Of a DNA stretch of 30,046 nucleotides, positions 1 to 9,143 are shown piece after piece. The stretch spans positions 1 to 30,046 of the forward strand of contig JAFGIA010000156.1 in assembly GCA_016929795.1 (NCBI GenBank). The letters run 5' to 3'. How positions within the stretch are numbered: the first letter of the stretch is position 1; the number at the start of each line of letters is the position of its first letter. This DNA comes from Anaerolineae bacterium (GTDB lineage: Bacteria > Chloroflexota > Anaerolineae > JAAYZQ01). Under the pieces are notes generated by a model. The model was given only the letters and a program-made list of their open reading frames with translations. It had not been told where the DNA came from and searched no databases. The position numbers were made by a program, and so were the translations under genes.

Positions 1-1791
1 GACATCGCGGTAGAGGGGCTGATTGATGCCAAAGTCGATCCAGGGTGTGTCCTGCCAGATGTAAAAGCTGACCAGGTAGGTGGCGCCAGGCGAGTAGACG
101 ATGCCGACCTCGGCGCGGGTGTCGCCCCAGGGCACGTCATAGCCGGAATAGCCATGCTTATGAGCGAGCTTGATCTCGGGCGGGATGCCGGCGCCAAGCA
201 GGTTGCGCAGGTCGTTGGCAGCCATGATGTCGATCATTTCGGTGCACACGGTGGGCGTAAAGACGTCCGGGTAGGCCTTGCGCAGCGGGCCAGTGTCCTC
301 GGTGCAGCGCTGGATCGACTCGACCAGGTTCGCCATCTCGCGCGGCGTGGCGCGGATGCAGCGATCGTAGCGCGGCACACCCGGATCGGGCGCCTGCCAG
401 AGGGTCCAGACGATCTCCCCCGCATCGTACCATGCATCGGGGATGACATAGGGCGCGCAAATACGAAAATTGGCATAGCCGAGGCCCTGCATCGTCTTGG
501 TGACGCGCGCTGCGCCCTGGGTGGCTGAGCCACCGCCGACGGATGCGAGCAAAAAATTGGCGGCTGGATTGCTCGAGCTGCTGCCAAGCATACTCAGGAG
601 AAGCTGGTGCGTCTCCTCATCGACCTCGCCCCCCCGGGCGCGGTACACCTCGACCATAATGCCGATCTTCACAAGGCTCATGCCCGACAGGACATAGTCC
701 ATGTTCGAGTCGTAGAGAACCTCGTTCGTCTCGAGATTCTTGACAAGCAAACTGACGACGCCGGGGAATTTCGCCAGCCTCTCCTCGAGGGGCGGCAGGA
801 GGAGGTCGGGCGTGATGGGCGGCGGCGGCACCTCTTCCGCCTCAAACACGATCGGATCGGTCATGCCGGCATTGACCCACAGCTCGGCCTGCGCCACGGC
901 ACGGGTGACGTTAAAGGTGTAGCCAGGCTCACCGGGGTCGAAAAAGAAGCCGGTCGTCTCGGTCAGCGGGCCAGAGTAGCCGGCGAACTGGGGAAAAGTC
1001 CAGGTGACAGGCCCGGTATAGTCGACGGTGGGCGTACCCTCGATGCCGCCGGTGGTGCTGATCGGCAGGGTGGCAGTGTAGTAGCTGGGGGGCACAGGGG
1101 CGCGGGCCATGACGGGGCCGAGAGTGCTGAGCATCGACTCGATGCGGGCACGGCTCTGGTTCGGCTCGTCGACGGTGCCGGACAGGTCGATCTGGCGCAC
1201 AGCGGGGTCGGGCACCCGCTCGTTGACAAGCTCGACAGCCAGCTCGACCTCGAGGTGGTGGCCTGGCCGGCCGGGGTAGAAGGTGAGCGCCTGGACATCA
1301 ACCATCGGCTCGGTGGGCGGCACGTCATTCTCGGTGGCGATCTGCTCAATATGGGCCTCTGCCGCCGACTCGTCGAACGTCATCTCAAAGGGCACGTCGA
1401 GATCGAGACGAAACACCTCGCCCTGCACCCACGCCTGGAACCCCTCCCAATAGTCATACCGGTGGCTGGCGGCGACCGCCTGCGCCACCATCTCGTTGAC
1501 CGGAATGCACAGGCCGAGGTCGTCGACGGGCGACAGGGTATAGGTATGCTCGCGGTAGTGGAGCTCCATGTCGCGATAGTAGGGGGCGGCGACCTCGGCG
1601 GTGACTTTTTCGCGGGCGCGCTCGGGAGTGAGCCAGCCGACGTCGATGCCGGCGACGCGGGCACCAGGCTGGATAAAGGCCCGGTAGGCGTCATAGCTGG
1701 CGCGCAGATCCTGGTACTCCGTCCAGCCCCAGATGCCGCCAGCCAGCAGGGCGACCAGGAACACGATCAGAACAATAACTCTTGGCTTCAT
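1..1791 (-). CDS. Secreted serine beta-lactamase-fold protein with N-terminal PG-binding-like region (3' end outside window)
   Basis: The frame is open from an ATG at 1791 to the left edge (597 codons), so the C-terminus is missing. Residues 4-22 form a hydrophobic signal or anchor. Residues about 30-160 resemble the PG_binding_4 domain found in VanW and L,D-transpeptidase proteins. A class-A-like beta-lactamase domain starts near residue 330: catalytic SxxK as S372-L-V-K375, an SxN element S406-S-N408, and K545-H-G547 in place of the usual KTG. The segment ATPREMANLVESI is typical of the Beta-lactamase2 family. The start codon overlaps the stop of the M14/M23 gene in an ATGA, so the two are probably translationally coupled. 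Known family members include penicillin-binding-like proteins and true beta-lactamases. An envelope role beside two peptidases seems likelier than antibiotic resistance, but that is inference. Confidence 0.85.
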   Translation of the reverse strand, partial: MKPRVIVLIVFLVALLAGGIWGWTEYQDLRASYDAYRAFIQPGARVAGIDVGWLTPERAREKVTAEVAAPYYRDMELHYREHTYTLSPVDDLGLCIPVNEMVAQAVAASHRYDYWEGFQAWVQGEVFRLDLDVPFEMTFDESAAEAHIEQIATENDVPPTEPMVDVQALTFYPGRPGHHLEVELAVELVNERVPDPAVRQIDLSGTVDEPNQSRARIESMLSTLGPVMARAPVPPSYYTATLPISTTGGIEGTPTVDYTGPVTWTFPQFAGYSGPLTETTGFFFDPGEPGYTFNVTRAVAQAELWVNAGMTDPIVFEAEEVPPPPITPDLLLPPLEERLAKFPGVVSLLVKNLETNEVLYDSNMDYVLSGMSLVKIGIMVEVYRARGGEVDEETHQLLLSMLGSSSSNPAANFLLASVGGGSATQGAARVTKTMQGLGYANFRICAPYVIPDAWYDAGEIVWTLWQAPDPGVPRYDRCIRATPREMANLVESIQRCTEDTGPLRKAYPDVFTPTVCTEMIDIMAANDLRNLLGAGIPPEIKLAHKHGYSGYDVPWGDTRAEVGIVYSPGATYLVSFYIWQDTPWIDFGINQPLYRDV

Positions 1792-4307
1792 CGCAATATC
1801 TTCTCAATCCATTCGCGCGCCTCGATGGGGCGCAGGAATTGGCCGACAAAAGCGTCGTTGAACCAGATCTCGAGGTGGAGGTGGGCATCGTAGGTGGCGC
1901 TGTCGAGCGAGCCAGGCGTGCCCGAGTTGCCGACGGCGGCAATGATCTGGCCCTGCTTGACTTTGACGCCTTCCACGATACCGGGCTCGATGGCGGAGAG
2001 GTGGGCATAGCGCGACACGATACCGCCACCGTGGTCGATCCACACCTGCCGGCCGCGGTAGCCGTCGAGCACGTCGGCGGGGGTGTAGCCGAGGCTGGTG
2101 CAGCGGTCGTACCAATCATTCGCCTGAGTGCGTGTCAGGGGCTGGTAATCGACCAGGGCACGGACGACGACGCCATCAGCCACGGCGTGCACCGGGGTGC
2201 CGGATTTGACCGTCACCCCGACGGTGTGGCTGTAAAAGTCGATCCCCTCGTGGACACCGAGGCGGTAGTGACGCGGCGCGCCCGGCATCTGAAAATCGCG
2301 GTTGGTGATATGGGCACCCTCGATCGGCGCCCGCAGGCCGCGCAGGCTGGCAAGCAGCGCCAGGTCGTGAGGCTGCGGGCCGCCAAGCAATGGGCCGCCA
2401 GAAACCTCCGCCTGGCGGTCGGGCTGGTCGTAGAAATAGAGCGTGTCGCGGCCGGCGAGGATCAGGGCCTCCCCCGCCGGATCGGCCCACAGGGTGCTGG
2501 CGGCACGGCGATCGGGAAACTGGTAGACGCCGTCAAGCGCGCCGGTGGCGGGATCGAGGGCCAGGATGCGCCGGCCGGCGCGGTCCAGGAGATAGACCGT
2601 GCGCTGCGTGGCGACGACCTGGCGCGGATGCATGATGTCAACGCTGGCCTCGAACGAGGCGGGTGGGTAGCGGAGCAGGCTGCCGACAGGATTGTTGAGA
2701 GCGCGCGTCAGCACCCAGAGGGTACCCGAGACGGCACCGGCACCGGCGCTGAGGTCAACATCTCGGGCCTGGGGCAGCTCGACCGCGGCCCTGCCGCGCG
2801 AGCCAGGCGCGAATTGCCACACCTCCTCGTGCGTCGTTTCAAGCAGGTAGCGACTGTCGGGCGACGCCGCGAGGGCGACGAAATAGTGGTCAGAAGTGGC
2901 GCCGGAAGGGCGGCCGTAGCGCTCCACATTCCACGCGTCAGAGGCGGGGTCGTAGCGGTATACGTCGCCGGCACGGTCGAGGGCCAGGAGAAAAGTGCCA
3001 TCAGACGCGAGGTCGAGCAACTCCAGGACGCGAACCCTTCGGCCCTCCTCAGGGCGTGCCTGCTCGACGTCATCCCCTGAAGCCAGAAGCAGGCGAGCAG
3101 GGGCAGGGGCGGCGAGATCGAGAGCGAGGACACGCCCACCGTCAAGCAGGTAGGCAGTGCCGTCGATCACCTCCAGGGCGATGGGGTGCAGGAACGCGCC
3201 GGCGTCAAAAGACCAGGTGCCCGTGTTGTCGCCGTCGAGCCAGGTACAAGACGCGCCGGCCGATTCCACGTCCGCCGCGACAATGTCGGCAGCGGCGGCG
3301 AGGACGGCGCGCACGCCCGCAAGGTTACGGTCAAACTCCGGATCGTCGTGGTCGGTCAGCTCGACGGTGACGGCGGCGACCCCCTCCCCGGCGAGATAGT
3401 CGGTCAAATCGCCCGTGATGCGATAGCCGGTCCACCCCTCTTCCGGCACAGGGTAGCCAGTGGCATCAGAGAGGACCTGTGCCAGGCGCGCCGTGGGTTC
3501 GTGGCGCTGGCAGGAATCAAGATAGATGCCGCCTGCGGCGCTATGATAAAAGATGGCGATCCAGGCATCGTCAAGCAAGTCGCGCACTGCGACCGACTCG
3601 GGCTCAGAGAAGGGATAGGCACCGCCCGCACCAGGATAGCTGCCCTCCAGCCCTACGGTATCGGGCGACCAATCGTTTCCCGCGCAGCCGTCGAGATCGG
3701 TATCGGCATTACGGTTCAGGTCTACATCGTTCGCGTTCCAGCGCGTGCCTGCCGCCAGGCCGTCGGGGTTCATGGTGGGCACAATCCAGAGGCTGGCGCG
3801 TGGCGGGATGTCGGCGGGGTGCGCCTGAAAATGAGCGAGGAGCTGCTGCGCCAGCTCATGGGTGTTGGCCTCGTACGCACCGTGGATGTCGCCAACGAGA
3901 ACGACCTTGATGGGGCCGGTGCCGATGCGGTGGGCGGTGATAGGCCGCCCCTCGACGGAATAGCCGATGATGGTGCCGGCAGGTGGCGGCGTGGGCGTGG
4001 GCAGGGGCAATGCCGTGGGTGTAGGTGTGGGTCGGTTGGTGGGGGAAGCAGTCGGAGAGAGGCTGGGGGTATTGGTGGGCAGGGCGGTCGGCGTGGGCGA
4101 TGGGCTGGGGAGCGGCCTGGTTGTGACGGCAGCGGTGGGAGTAGATTGGGCCACAGCCTGGGGCGTCGCCGAGGGTCCATGCATCTCACCCGAGCCCGGC
4201 AAGAGGGGGAGCGACGCCATGGCTGCCTCGCCAATCCAGACGAACCAGGCCGTGGCGATGACTAGTAGCAGGGTGGACAGGAGCCGGTTGGTGCGCAGAT
4301 GGATCAT
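1788..4307 (-). CDS. Secreted M14 carboxypeptidase / beta-propeller / M23 endopeptidase fusion
   Basis: This 839-residue exported protein carries two metallopeptidase modules. Residues 8-30 are a signal or TM segment, followed by a Ser/Thr/Pro linker to about residue 110. An M14 carboxypeptidase-like domain spans about 112-345. It has H142 and E146 as the first metal-ligand pair, the substrate-binding signature DVDLNRN (195-201), a YHS element with H255, and a catalytic-Glu candidate E316. The H-to-E spacing is HxxxE rather than the classic HxxE. Residues about 370-640 contain repeated YLLD.../LALD... strands, as in an SMP-30/NHL-like propeller. The C-terminus (684-839) is an M23 LytM-type domain with H686, D690 and H809-L-H811, a complete zinc site for cleaving peptidoglycan cross-links. 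ATGA overlaps join it to both neighbours. An envelope peptidoglycan hydrolase is likely; the M14 activity is less certain. Confidence 0.85.
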   Translation of the reverse strand: MIHLRTNRLLSTLLLVIATAWFVWIGEAAMASLPLLPGSGEMHGPSATPQAVAQSTPTAAVTTRPLPSPSPTPTALPTNTPSLSPTASPTNRPTPTPTALPLPTPTPPPAGTIIGYSVEGRPITAHRIGTGPIKVVLVGDIHGAYEANTHELAQQLLAHFQAHPADIPPRASLWIVPTMNPDGLAAGTRWNANDVDLNRNADTDLDGCAGNDWSPDTVGLEGSYPGAGGAYPFSEPESVAVRDLLDDAWIAIFYHSAAGGIYLDSCQRHEPTARLAQVLSDATGYPVPEEGWTGYRITGDLTDYLAGEGVAAVTVELTDHDDPEFDRNLAGVRAVLAAAADIVAADVESAGASCTWLDGDNTGTWSFDAGAFLHPIALEVIDGTAYLLDGGRVLALDLAAPAPARLLLASGDDVEQARPEEGRRVRVLELLDLASDGTFLLALDRAGDVYRYDPASDAWNVERYGRPSGATSDHYFVALAASPDSRYLLETTHEEVWQFAPGSRGRAAVELPQARDVDLSAGAGAVSGTLWVLTRALNNPVGSLLRYPPASFEASVDIMHPRQVVATQRTVYLLDRAGRRILALDPATGALDGVYQFPDRRAASTLWADPAGEALILAGRDTLYFYDQPDRQAEVSGGPLLGGPQPHDLALLASLRGLRAPIEGAHITNRDFQMPGAPRHYRLGVHEGIDFYSHTVGVTVKSGTPVHAVADGVVVRALVDYQPLTRTQANDWYDRCTSLGYTPADVLDGYRGRQVWIDHGGGIVSRYAHLSAIEPGIVEGVKVKQGQIIAAVGNSGTPGSLDSATYDAHLHLEIWFNDAFVGQFLRPIEAREWIEKILR

Positions 4308-6073
4308 GGCTGGCCGGGCAAGCGTTGCATAAAGTATTCTTCTTGCAACGGGACGAGGTCGGCGGTCGTGAACTCACGCACGACGGTGAAAAAATCGAGC
4401 GAGCGGGCGATGTGATAGGCGTGGCGGCGCTGGTACTCGCGCAGGAAGCCAAAGAAGGCAGGATCGCCCATCGTCTCGCGCAGGTCGCGCATGAACATGG
4501 CGCCGCGGCGGTAGACGGCGTCGAAATACTCGCGCGGGTTGCCGCCATCAAAGAGAAAGAGCATAGAGTCGACCTGCCCGGCGGGCGCCCACTGGTCGAC
4601 GGCATAGAACCACCACCACTCGACGTCGTCGGGCAGGTAGCGCTCGTAGTAGAGAAGCGCGCTGTACTCGGCAGGTGCCTCGTCGAGCCACGGCTCAACC
4701 ACCTGGTCGCTGCCAACGAGGCCATAGAACCACTGGTGCGACACCTCGTGGGCGGTGAGCGGGATGAGCGGGGTACGGCTCGTGCCGTCATACTCTTCGT
4801 AGAAGGGAGAGCCAAGGAAGGTCAGGCCGGTGAACTCCATGCCCCCCGCGAACTCGGTCTCGGCAACACGATAATCGGCATAGGGGTACGAGCCATAAAG
4901 CTCGGAAAAGAGCTCGATGGCCTGCACGGCGGTTTGAAGGGCTGCCTCGCCAGCTTCCTGGTGGGCAGGAAAGTAGTAGGAATAGACGGTGACCCCGCCC
5001 ACCTGGGTGGTCGCCACTTCGTACTGGTCGCTCGCCGCAAAGGCAAAGGAGCGAGCCTGCTCGGCGACAAAGTGCCAGCGTTCTCCGTCGTGCGTCTCGG
5101 CACCCGTACCGGCAATCACCACACCCTGGGTAGTGGTAATGGTCACCTCATAGTCGGCAACCTCGCTCACATACGGGTCGCCCACCGGGAAATAGGTCTG
5201 GCCATACCAGCCTTTGTTTTCTCGCTCTCGATAGGGCGCAACGACAGGATACCAGTTGCCGAGGCTGACCGACTGCTTCGAGTAGCCAAAAGTGCCCTTG
5301 ACAAACTCGGACGAGGGCTCCACGCGCGGCAGGTTGAGGGTATAGTCAAGGTAGAGAGTGACGTGCCTGCCGGGAGGCAGCGGGCGTGGCAGCTCGACCT
5401 CGATTCGAACGGCGAGGGCCGAGATGTCAGGCTCGACGAGCTCGCCGTCGACGTCGATCTTGATGTCGTGGATATCGAGGTTCTTGTGGTTGTCGTTGGG
5501 GTGGGCATTGAGCACCAGGTTTTGCAGGGTCTGGCTGGTAATGTTGGTATAGTCGATGCGCTGGCGCACGTCGACCTTGTGTTCGGGGTAGTTGAGGTAG
5601 ACGTCCATCTTGTATGCCGTGCCTTCGAGCGCCGGCAAGGCAGTAGCAGTTGGGGTGAGGGGTGGGCCGGCGGTGGCCATAGGCTCGACATGGTTCTGAC
5701 GAAGATAGACAGAAAAGCCACTGAGGGCGAGGAGTGCGCCGACGACGAGCAAGAGCAAAAAGTCGGCACCAAGAGTGGAAAAGTGACGGGCAGGGGTGGT
5801 GGGCAGGGGAACAGAGCCGACTGCCTTTTTGCTGCGGCTCATGCTGCTCAGCACTTCGCTGGCCGAGATCGCTTCGTCGGGGTCAAGCCCGAGAAAGGCC
5901 GCATAATTGCGCAAAAAGCCGCGGGCGTGAAGCGAACTGGAAAAGAGATCGAGATTCTCCTCTTCCAGTGCCTGCACATAGCTGACGGGAATGCGGGTCG
6001 CGTCAGCGATCTGCTGGATGGAAAGCTCTTTTTCCTCACGAGCGGCGCGCAGCCGCTCTCCTAACTCACCCAT
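4304..6073 (-). CDS. RodZ-like HTH - TM - M1-type metallopeptidase fusion
   Basis: This is a 589-residue protein with a cytoplasmic DNA-binding-like head and an external peptidase. Residues 1-70 match the RodZ/HTH_25 pattern (GERLRAAREEKELSIQQIA, then ALEEENLD and RGFLRNYAAFLGLD). A single TM helix lies at about 104-123, followed by a short Thr/Pro linker. Residues 155-589 are an M1 aminopeptidase-like gluzincin: a GGMEF motif (410-414, equivalent to GxMEN), zinc motif H442-EVS-H446, and third ligand E465 at the standard spacing. The catalytic site is therefore complete. The start at 6073 has AGAGG just upstream and lies downstream of a good promoter. RodZ proteins organise cell-wall synthesis through MreB; M1 enzymes trim N-terminal residues. 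The fusion suggests an envelope-associated or sensory peptidase. It is the first gene of a three-gene coupled operon. Confidence 0.85.
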   Translation of the reverse strand: MGELGERLRAAREEKELSIQQIADATRIPVSYVQALEEENLDLFSSSLHARGFLRNYAAFLGLDPDEAISASEVLSSMSRSKKAVGSVPLPTTPARHFSTLGADFLLLLVVGALLALSGFSVYLRQNHVEPMATAGPPLTPTATALPALEGTAYKMDVYLNYPEHKVDVRQRIDYTNITSQTLQNLVLNAHPNDNHKNLDIHDIKIDVDGELVEPDISALAVRIEVELPRPLPPGRHVTLYLDYTLNLPRVEPSSEFVKGTFGYSKQSVSLGNWYPVVAPYRERENKGWYGQTYFPVGDPYVSEVADYEVTITTTQGVVIAGTGAETHDGERWHFVAEQARSFAFAASDQYEVATTQVGGVTVYSYYFPAHQEAGEAALQTAVQAIELFSELYGSYPYADYRVAETEFAGGMEFTGLTFLGSPFYEEYDGTSRTPLIPLTAHEVSHQWFYGLVGSDQVVEPWLDEAPAEYSALLYYERYLPDDVEWWWFYAVDQWAPAGQVDSMLFLFDGGNPREYFDAVYRRGAMFMRDLRETMGDPAFFGFLREYQRRHAYHIARSLDFFTVVREFTTADLVPLQEEYFMQRLPGQP

Positions 6074-6108
6074 GCCTCTGTCCGGTATTCAGAATGCGTG
6101 CGGCGCGT

Positions 6109-6137
6109 ATTATAGCAGGTTTTGGCGGGGTTGACAA
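6109..6137 (-). promoter_or_regulatory. Sigma70-type promoter for the envelope-peptidase operon
   Basis: On the minus strand, TTGTCA (6137-6132) and a perfect TATAAT (6114-6109) are separated by 17 bp. The start codon at 6073 lies about 30 nt downstream of the expected transcription start. Confidence 0.75.
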
Positions 6138-6160
6138 TGGAAGAGGGGATGATTGTTTCC

Positions 6161-6176
6161 GATCGAGTCCTCGATC
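6161..6176 (-). terminator. Possible weak hairpin after the response regulator gene
   Basis: GATCGA and TCGATC form a 6-bp stem with a 4-nt loop, downstream of the response-regulator stop. There is no T-run, so termination is doubtful. Nothing else recognisable lies in 6138-6261 apart from a short GGTCAAAA direct duplication near 6190-6208. Confidence 0.2.
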
Positions 6177-6261
6177 ACACCAGGAAAACGGTCAAAAGGT
6201 CAAAAGGTAGCCCTCGATGGGTGGTTAGCACCGCAGCTCGGAGGATCGTGAAATAGCGGGT

Positions 6262-6969
6262 TCAGCGCTCGGGGATGACGACGATGCCATAGCCGAGGCC
6301 GGGCACAGTTTCAATGTAGGCGGGGGGCGGATCGCAATCGGCGCCAGCCGCGTGGCACGCTTGCTCGAGCTTGGTGCGCAGGCGATGGACAAGCTGGCGC
6401 AGCATATCGCGGTCGCCACCTTCCGCGCCCCACACGTGGGCAATGATCGCGTCGGCAGTCAGAACGTGCCCGGCGTTGAGCAGCAGGTAATCAAGCAGCC
6501 GGTTCTCCAGGGCAGTGAGCGACACAGGCTCGGCGCCCGAGATCGACAACTCGCGCCGGGCGGGATCGAGGGTCAGGAGGGCCACGGCGCGCACAGCAGG
6601 GGATGGGGTGCGCGCCGCACGGCGCAGCACGGCATGGGCGCGGGCGACGAGCTGGCGCGGGCTGAAGGGTTTGGTGATATAATCGTCGGCGCCGGTCTCG
6701 AGGCCGTGGATAATATCATCTTCCTCGCCACGCACCGTGAGAAGGACGATGGGCGTATCAGATTCCCGGCGGATGTGGCGGCATACGGCAAAGCCGTCGA
6801 GGCGTGGCAGGTTGACGTCGAGGATGATCAGGTCAGGCTGGTGTTCGGTCCAGCGCTCGATGGCCTCGGCCCCATCGTGAGCCTGGACAACATCAAACCC
6901 CTCGCGACGCAGCGTAAAAGCCAGGACATCGGCCAGCACGCGGTCATCGTCGACGACAAGGGCTTTCAT
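6262..6969 (-). CDS. OmpR/PhoB-family response regulator
   Basis: This 235-residue two-component regulator has an N-terminal receiver domain (1-115) with acidic pocket D7/D8, phospho-acceptor D51 in LDVNLP, switch T78 and K100 in the KPF motif. A winged-helix Trans_reg_C DNA-binding domain occupies about 130-232, with recognisable TALENRLLDYLL and LRTKLE segments and a C-terminal GLGYG hairpin. The start at 6969 overlaps the TGA of the upstream kinase gene (ATGA), so the pair is translated together and is presumably a cognate kinase-regulator system. Its target is unknown. The palindrome upstream of the kinase gene (9271-9287) is a candidate site, by position only. Confidence 0.93.
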   Translation of the reverse strand: MKALVVDDDRVLADVLAFTLRREGFDVVQAHDGAEAIERWTEHQPDLIILDVNLPRLDGFAVCRHIRRESDTPIVLLTVRGEEDDIIHGLETGADDYITKPFSPRQLVARAHAVLRRAARTPSPAVRAVALLTLDPARRELSISGAEPVSLTALENRLLDYLLLNAGHVLTADAIIAHVWGAEGGDRDMLRQLVHRLRTKLEQACHAAGADCDPPPAYIETVPGLGYGIVVIPER

Positions 6970-9143
6970 ACTGTTTCCTCCACAAGGGGAAGAGTGAACC
7001 AGAAGATGGACCCACCGCCGCGGCGCTCGTCGACACCCACCTGGCCGCCCTGTCCTTCGACGATGGCCTTGACGACGGACAGGCCAAGGCCGGCTCCGAC
7101 GCGCGCTTTGTTGTCAGTCGACTGGCTGTGTGCAAAGCGGCGGAAGAGATTGTGGCGCTCGTGCGCTGGCACGCCGGGGCCATGGTCTGCCACCCACACA
7201 CGCGCCTGTTCCCCGGACACGGTGGCGCCGATCTCAATCTCGGCATCGTCGGGCCCATATTTGATGGCATTTGACAGGAGGTTGATCAGCACCTGGGCCG
7301 TGCGCCGTGAGTCGGCCACGACGGTAGGGAGGACCGCAGGCAGCTCGACCACGAGGCGCTGGCCGTGTCTGTCGAGCAGCGGCTCCACGGTGCGCACCGC
7401 GTCGGCGACGATCTCGGCCAGGCTGCAGGGACGCGGGTGCACCCGAAAGTGGCCGGCCTCGATGCTCGCGCTCTCCAGCAGGTTGTCGATCAGCGTTTGC
7501 AGGCCGAGCACGCCGAGATGAAGGGAGACGAGCAGTTCGGACAGATCGTCGGTGGTCAGGTCGGGTGCCTGGTCGAGGAGGAGCTCGACAGAGGCGGCCA
7601 GGGCGGAGAGCGGCGTGCGGAACTCGTGGGCGACGTTGGCCAAAAAGTCGCCCAGGAGGCGGTGTACGGCTTCTTCTTCGCTGACGTCGCGAAAGACGAG
7701 GGCCACACGCGCGTCGCCCAGTTCGGGCGGAAAGAGACGGGCGCCGGTGACGGCGAGGATGGCGTGCTTGCCATCGGACAGCTCGACGGGGATCTTGACC
7801 CGGCGGCCTGGAGCGGGGATGAGCTGGCTGAAGGGCTGGCCGCCTTCCCCCGGCAGAAAGACCTGGTCGCAGGTGAGGCCAAGCACCTGGTCGCTCGGCC
7901 AGCCGGTGATCCGCTCGGCGCCGGGGCTAAAGAAGGTGATGTGGCCGCGCCTGTCAAGGGTGACAATCCCTTCAACAATGGAGGCCAGCAGATGGTCGGT
8001 CCACGCCTTTTCCTGGCGTAGCTCGCCCAGGGTACGGGCCAGGTCCTGCTGCGCCGATTCGAGTGCTCGAGCTACGAGCGCCACCTCGCGCACCTGGATG
8101 TCGCCGCCTGCCAGGTGGGTGAGCGCAGGCTCACCGCGGCTCATGGCGCCGGCCGCCTCGGCGAGGTGTTTAAGGGGGGCGCTGATGCGGCGCGCCACGT
8201 AGGTGCCGACGAGTGAGGCTAGGAGAACAAAACCGGCGATGCCGGCAGTCAGGCCCAGCACGAGACGTGTCTGTGCAGCCAGGAGCGCGGTGACGTCGAG
8301 GGCGATCTCATCGACGAGTTCGCCGGCCCCTGCATCGCTGGCATCCGTACTGACAGGGATGTACTTGATGTAATAGATGCGGCCATCGCGCTCGATGCGT
8401 GACTGCGAGGGTGAGATAGGGGCGACGGCGGCAGAAGCGCGTCGCCCCGGCAGGCTGGTGGCGACAGGGCTCCCATCGAACAGGAGGGTATGCTCGAGAC
8501 CGGTCTGGGCACGCATCTGGGTCGCAAAATCGTCGTCGACATGTAGGCCAACCGACACGCCGGCTAGCGGTGCGCCGTCCTGGCCGACGACAGACTGTGT
8601 GGCGATCAGCCACGCCTGGGGGCCGGTGCTGGCCAACAGCACCTGGTAAGCAGAAACAGGGCCGGTACTGCATACATCCGGTGCCGCCGGCAGCGCGGCG
8701 CGGCCCAGGGCGTGCCCCTGGTCGTTGCACACCACGACCAGGTCGAGGCCTGATCCTGCCTGGAGCGTGGAGAGGTAGACATCGATCTCGCCGGGGGCGG
8801 AGGAGAGGAGCAGCTCACGCAGGGTAGGGCGGCCGGCTGCCAGGGTGGCGAGACTATCGAGCTCGGCGGCGCGCGCCTGGTAGAGAGCGGCAGCGGCAAT
8901 GCCGCCCTGATCGACCTGCGCCCACGCCTGCTCGTAGAGCTGGGTGCGCATGAGCCAGATGGCAGGCAGGCCGGCGGCGATCGCGGTGAGGAGAACGAGG
9001 GCGATAGAAGTAGCAATCATCTGGACAGAGAGGCGGCGGCGGTCGAGGCGGGTGCGCAAACGGTGCAGGGCTGCGGCAAGACGCCGCGTGGGCGGCTGCC
9101 GTGTGGGAAGGGATCGAGTATGCTGCTCGCGCTGCTCGCTCAC
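6966..9143 (-). CDS. Membrane sensor histidine kinase (extracytoplasmic sensor, HAMP, PAS)
   Basis: This kinase has 725 residues if started at the GTG at 9143, which follows a perfect AGGAGG (9148-9153). An in-frame ATG at 9218 is unlikely because it overlaps the -10 box of the predicted promoter. TM1 lies at about 42-65, an external sensor region (Cache-like in size) at 66-292, and TM2 at about 293-316. HAMP (about 317-370) and PAS (about 385-490, with VEGIVTLDRRGHITFFSPGA) follow. HisKA has the phospho-acceptor H506 in the segment AHEFRTPLSA. The HATPase_c domain has NLLSNAIKYG (N box), DHGPGVP and GLGLS boxes. Signals would pass to the coupled OmpR-type regulator. The external ligand cannot be read from the sequence. 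Confidence 0.93.
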   Translation of the reverse strand: MSEQREQHTRSLPTRQPPTRRLAAALHRLRTRLDRRRLSVQMIATSIALVLLTAIAAGLPAIWLMRTQLYEQAWAQVDQGGIAAAALYQARAAELDSLATLAAGRPTLRELLLSSAPGEIDVYLSTLQAGSGLDLVVVCNDQGHALGRAALPAAPDVCSTGPVSAYQVLLASTGPQAWLIATQSVVGQDGAPLAGVSVGLHVDDDFATQMRAQTGLEHTLLFDGSPVATSLPGRRASAAVAPISPSQSRIERDGRIYYIKYIPVSTDASDAGAGELVDEIALDVTALLAAQTRLVLGLTAGIAGFVLLASLVGTYVARRISAPLKHLAEAAGAMSRGEPALTHLAGGDIQVREVALVARALESAQQDLARTLGELRQEKAWTDHLLASIVEGIVTLDRRGHITFFSPGAERITGWPSDQVLGLTCDQVFLPGEGGQPFSQLIPAPGRRVKIPVELSDGKHAILAVTGARLFPPELGDARVALVFRDVSEEEAVHRLLGDFLANVAHEFRTPLSALAASVELLLDQAPDLTTDDLSELLVSLHLGVLGLQTLIDNLLESASIEAGHFRVHPRPCSLAEIVADAVRTVEPLLDRHGQRLVVELPAVLPTVVADSRRTAQVLINLLSNAIKYGPDDAEIEIGATVSGEQARVWVADHGPGVPAHERHNLFRRFAHSQSTDNKARVGAGLGLSVVKAIVEGQGGQVGVDERRGGGSIFWFTLPLVEETV

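Noticed and set aside
1..1791. Antibiotic-resistance beta-lactamase
   Set aside because: The SxxK, SxN and KxG elements are present, but the PG-binding-like N-terminus and the peptidase operon point to an envelope role; resistance cannot be claimed from sequence alone.
607..6064. Long plus-strand frames (607-1893, 1782-3080, 3186-4265, 4325-6064)
   Set aside because: They are antisense to the three peptidase genes, have composition-driven His/Gly/Val-rich translations and no domain motifs, and the minus-strand frames carry complete catalytic sites.
6352..8202. Plus-strand frames opposite the response regulator and sensor kinase
   Set aside because: Shadows of conserved two-component genes; their translations show no family motif.
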